NCBI GenBank assembly: GCA_007135295.1 | Contig: SLJD01000084.1 | Span: forward strand, 1-5,962 | Direction: 5' to 3' | DNA length: 5,962 nt | Source: Phycisphaerales bacterium | Lineage (GTDB): Bacteria > Planctomycetota > Phycisphaerae > Phycisphaerales > SM1A02 | In this document: one piece after another, positions 5,369 through 5,962 of the stretch | Layout of the letters: every line of letters starts with the position of its first letter | How positions within the stretch are numbered: position 1 is the stretch's first letter | Position numbers and translations under genes: made by a program | The notes under the pieces: model-generated | What the model was told of the DNA's origin: nothing | Database searches by the model: none | The model's input: only the letters and a program-made list of their open reading frames with translations

Positions 5369-5962
5369 ATGCCCACCGCTTCCCGTCCGTTGCTTGTTGT
5401 GGCCGCTGCCGCCGGCCTCGCCGCAAATGACGCTTCCGGGGCGGCGTCGTTCGCCTTCGAGGTTGAATCCCTTGATGAGCCGTCGACGCAGCAACTGAAC
5501 AGCCGGGCCGATGGTGATTCCAACCGCCGCGACCGGGACGCCCGCGAGGAGCACACGCCGCCGCCGCTGCTGTTCAACGTCGGCGCGCGGGGCGAGCGGC
5601 GGCTGAACACCGACCTCGACACCGCGGGCGACGTCACCGTCACCTCGTTCGACGCGACGGTCGGCGGCCGTCTCGCGCTCAGTGAACAGTGGATCGTCTC
5701 CGCGAATTTCACGCACATGTTCGATCGGTACAACTTCAGCGGCGAGACCGTCCTCGGAGAGGAACCGTGGCGCGACGTTCAGCACCTGCACCTTCGACCG
5801 ACGTTGACCTATCGCGATCCGGACCTGACGATCTTCGGCGGGCCGATCCTCAACGTCTCGCGTGAGACCGGCGCGAGTTGGGGCGACAGTTTCACGGCCG
5901 GCGGATTCGTCGGCGCACGCATGCCGCTGGCTGACGGCGTCGCGATCACCGGCGGCCTCGGC
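5369..5962 (+). CDS. Probable exported outer-membrane beta-barrel protein (partial, 3' end missing)
   Basis: An open frame of 198 codons that reaches the right edge without a stop. The start is well supported by AAAGGAG (5356-5362), six bases before ATG 5369. Residues 1-26 look like a signal peptide: a short N-region with one Arg, a hydrophobic core PLLVVAAAAGLAA (7-19), and small residues ASGAAS suggesting cleavage around 22-26. Residues 31-66 form a polar, highly charged linker ending in PPP. From about residue 67, short segments alternate hydrophobic and polar residues with many Gly, Thr and aromatic residues (about 66-77, 88-104, 107-122, 136-148, 152-164 and 173-185), separated by turn-like DG, GD and NT motifs. 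This is the pattern of transmembrane beta-strands in Gram-negative outer-membrane proteins. I do not recognise a specific family or function, and no substrate can be named. It appears to be separately transcribed from gap. Confidence 0.72.
   Translation, partial: MPTASRPLLVVAAAAGLAANDASGAASFAFEVESLDEPSTQQLNSRADGDSNRRDRDAREEHTPPPLLFNVGARGERRLNTDLDTAGDVTVTSFDATVGGRLALSEQWIVSANFTHMFDRYNFSGETVLGEEPWRDVQHLHLRPTLTYRDPDLTIFGGPILNVSRETGASWGDSFTAGGFVGARMPLADGVAITGGLG

Noticed and set aside
5135..5791. Antisense open frame overlapping the beta-barrel gene and its upstream spacer
   Set aside because: The sense frame from 5369 has a strong Shine-Dalgarno, a signal peptide and a barrel pattern; the antisense protein is Arg/Pro/Gly-rich without motifs.

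Overview
The window reads as a GC-rich Gram-negative bacterial chromosome segment with every supported gene on the + strand. The long hydrophilic loop in the first cytochrome oxidase subunit III, the second subunit III gene and the probable outer-membrane beta-barrel protein at the right edge suggest a planctomycete-like (perhaps Phycisphaerae) bacterium. That placement is inference; no rRNA or marker gene is present to settle it.

Layout. Positions 2-223 hold the C-terminal tail of heme-copper oxidase subunit I. It is followed by a subunit III (308-1171), a small subunit IV (1245-1646) and a second, diverged subunit III (1698-2321). These four closely spaced genes form the end of a cytochrome c oxidase (cox/cta) operon. 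After a 153-base gap comes a complete enolase gene (2475-3776). A 326-base spacer with hairpins and a plausible promoter follows, then a complete phosphorylating glyceraldehyde-3-phosphate dehydrogenase (4103-5119). After a further 249-base spacer, an open-ended reading frame with a strong Shine-Dalgarno sequence starts at 5369 and runs off the right edge; it looks like an exported beta-barrel protein.

Function. The cox genes encode membrane subunits of an aerobic terminal oxidase (O2 reduction with proton pumping). Enolase and GAPDH are lower-glycolysis/gluconeogenesis enzymes, so the block is core energy metabolism. The catalytic motifs of enolase and GAPDH are intact.

I found no mobile element, CRISPR array, tRNA, rRNA or defence system. 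The most notable points are the roughly 90-residue charged insertion in the first subunit III, the loss of the conserved membrane glutamate in the second one, His-rich N-termini on two oxidase subunits, and structured non-coding DNA upstream of gap. I see no convincing new biological system.
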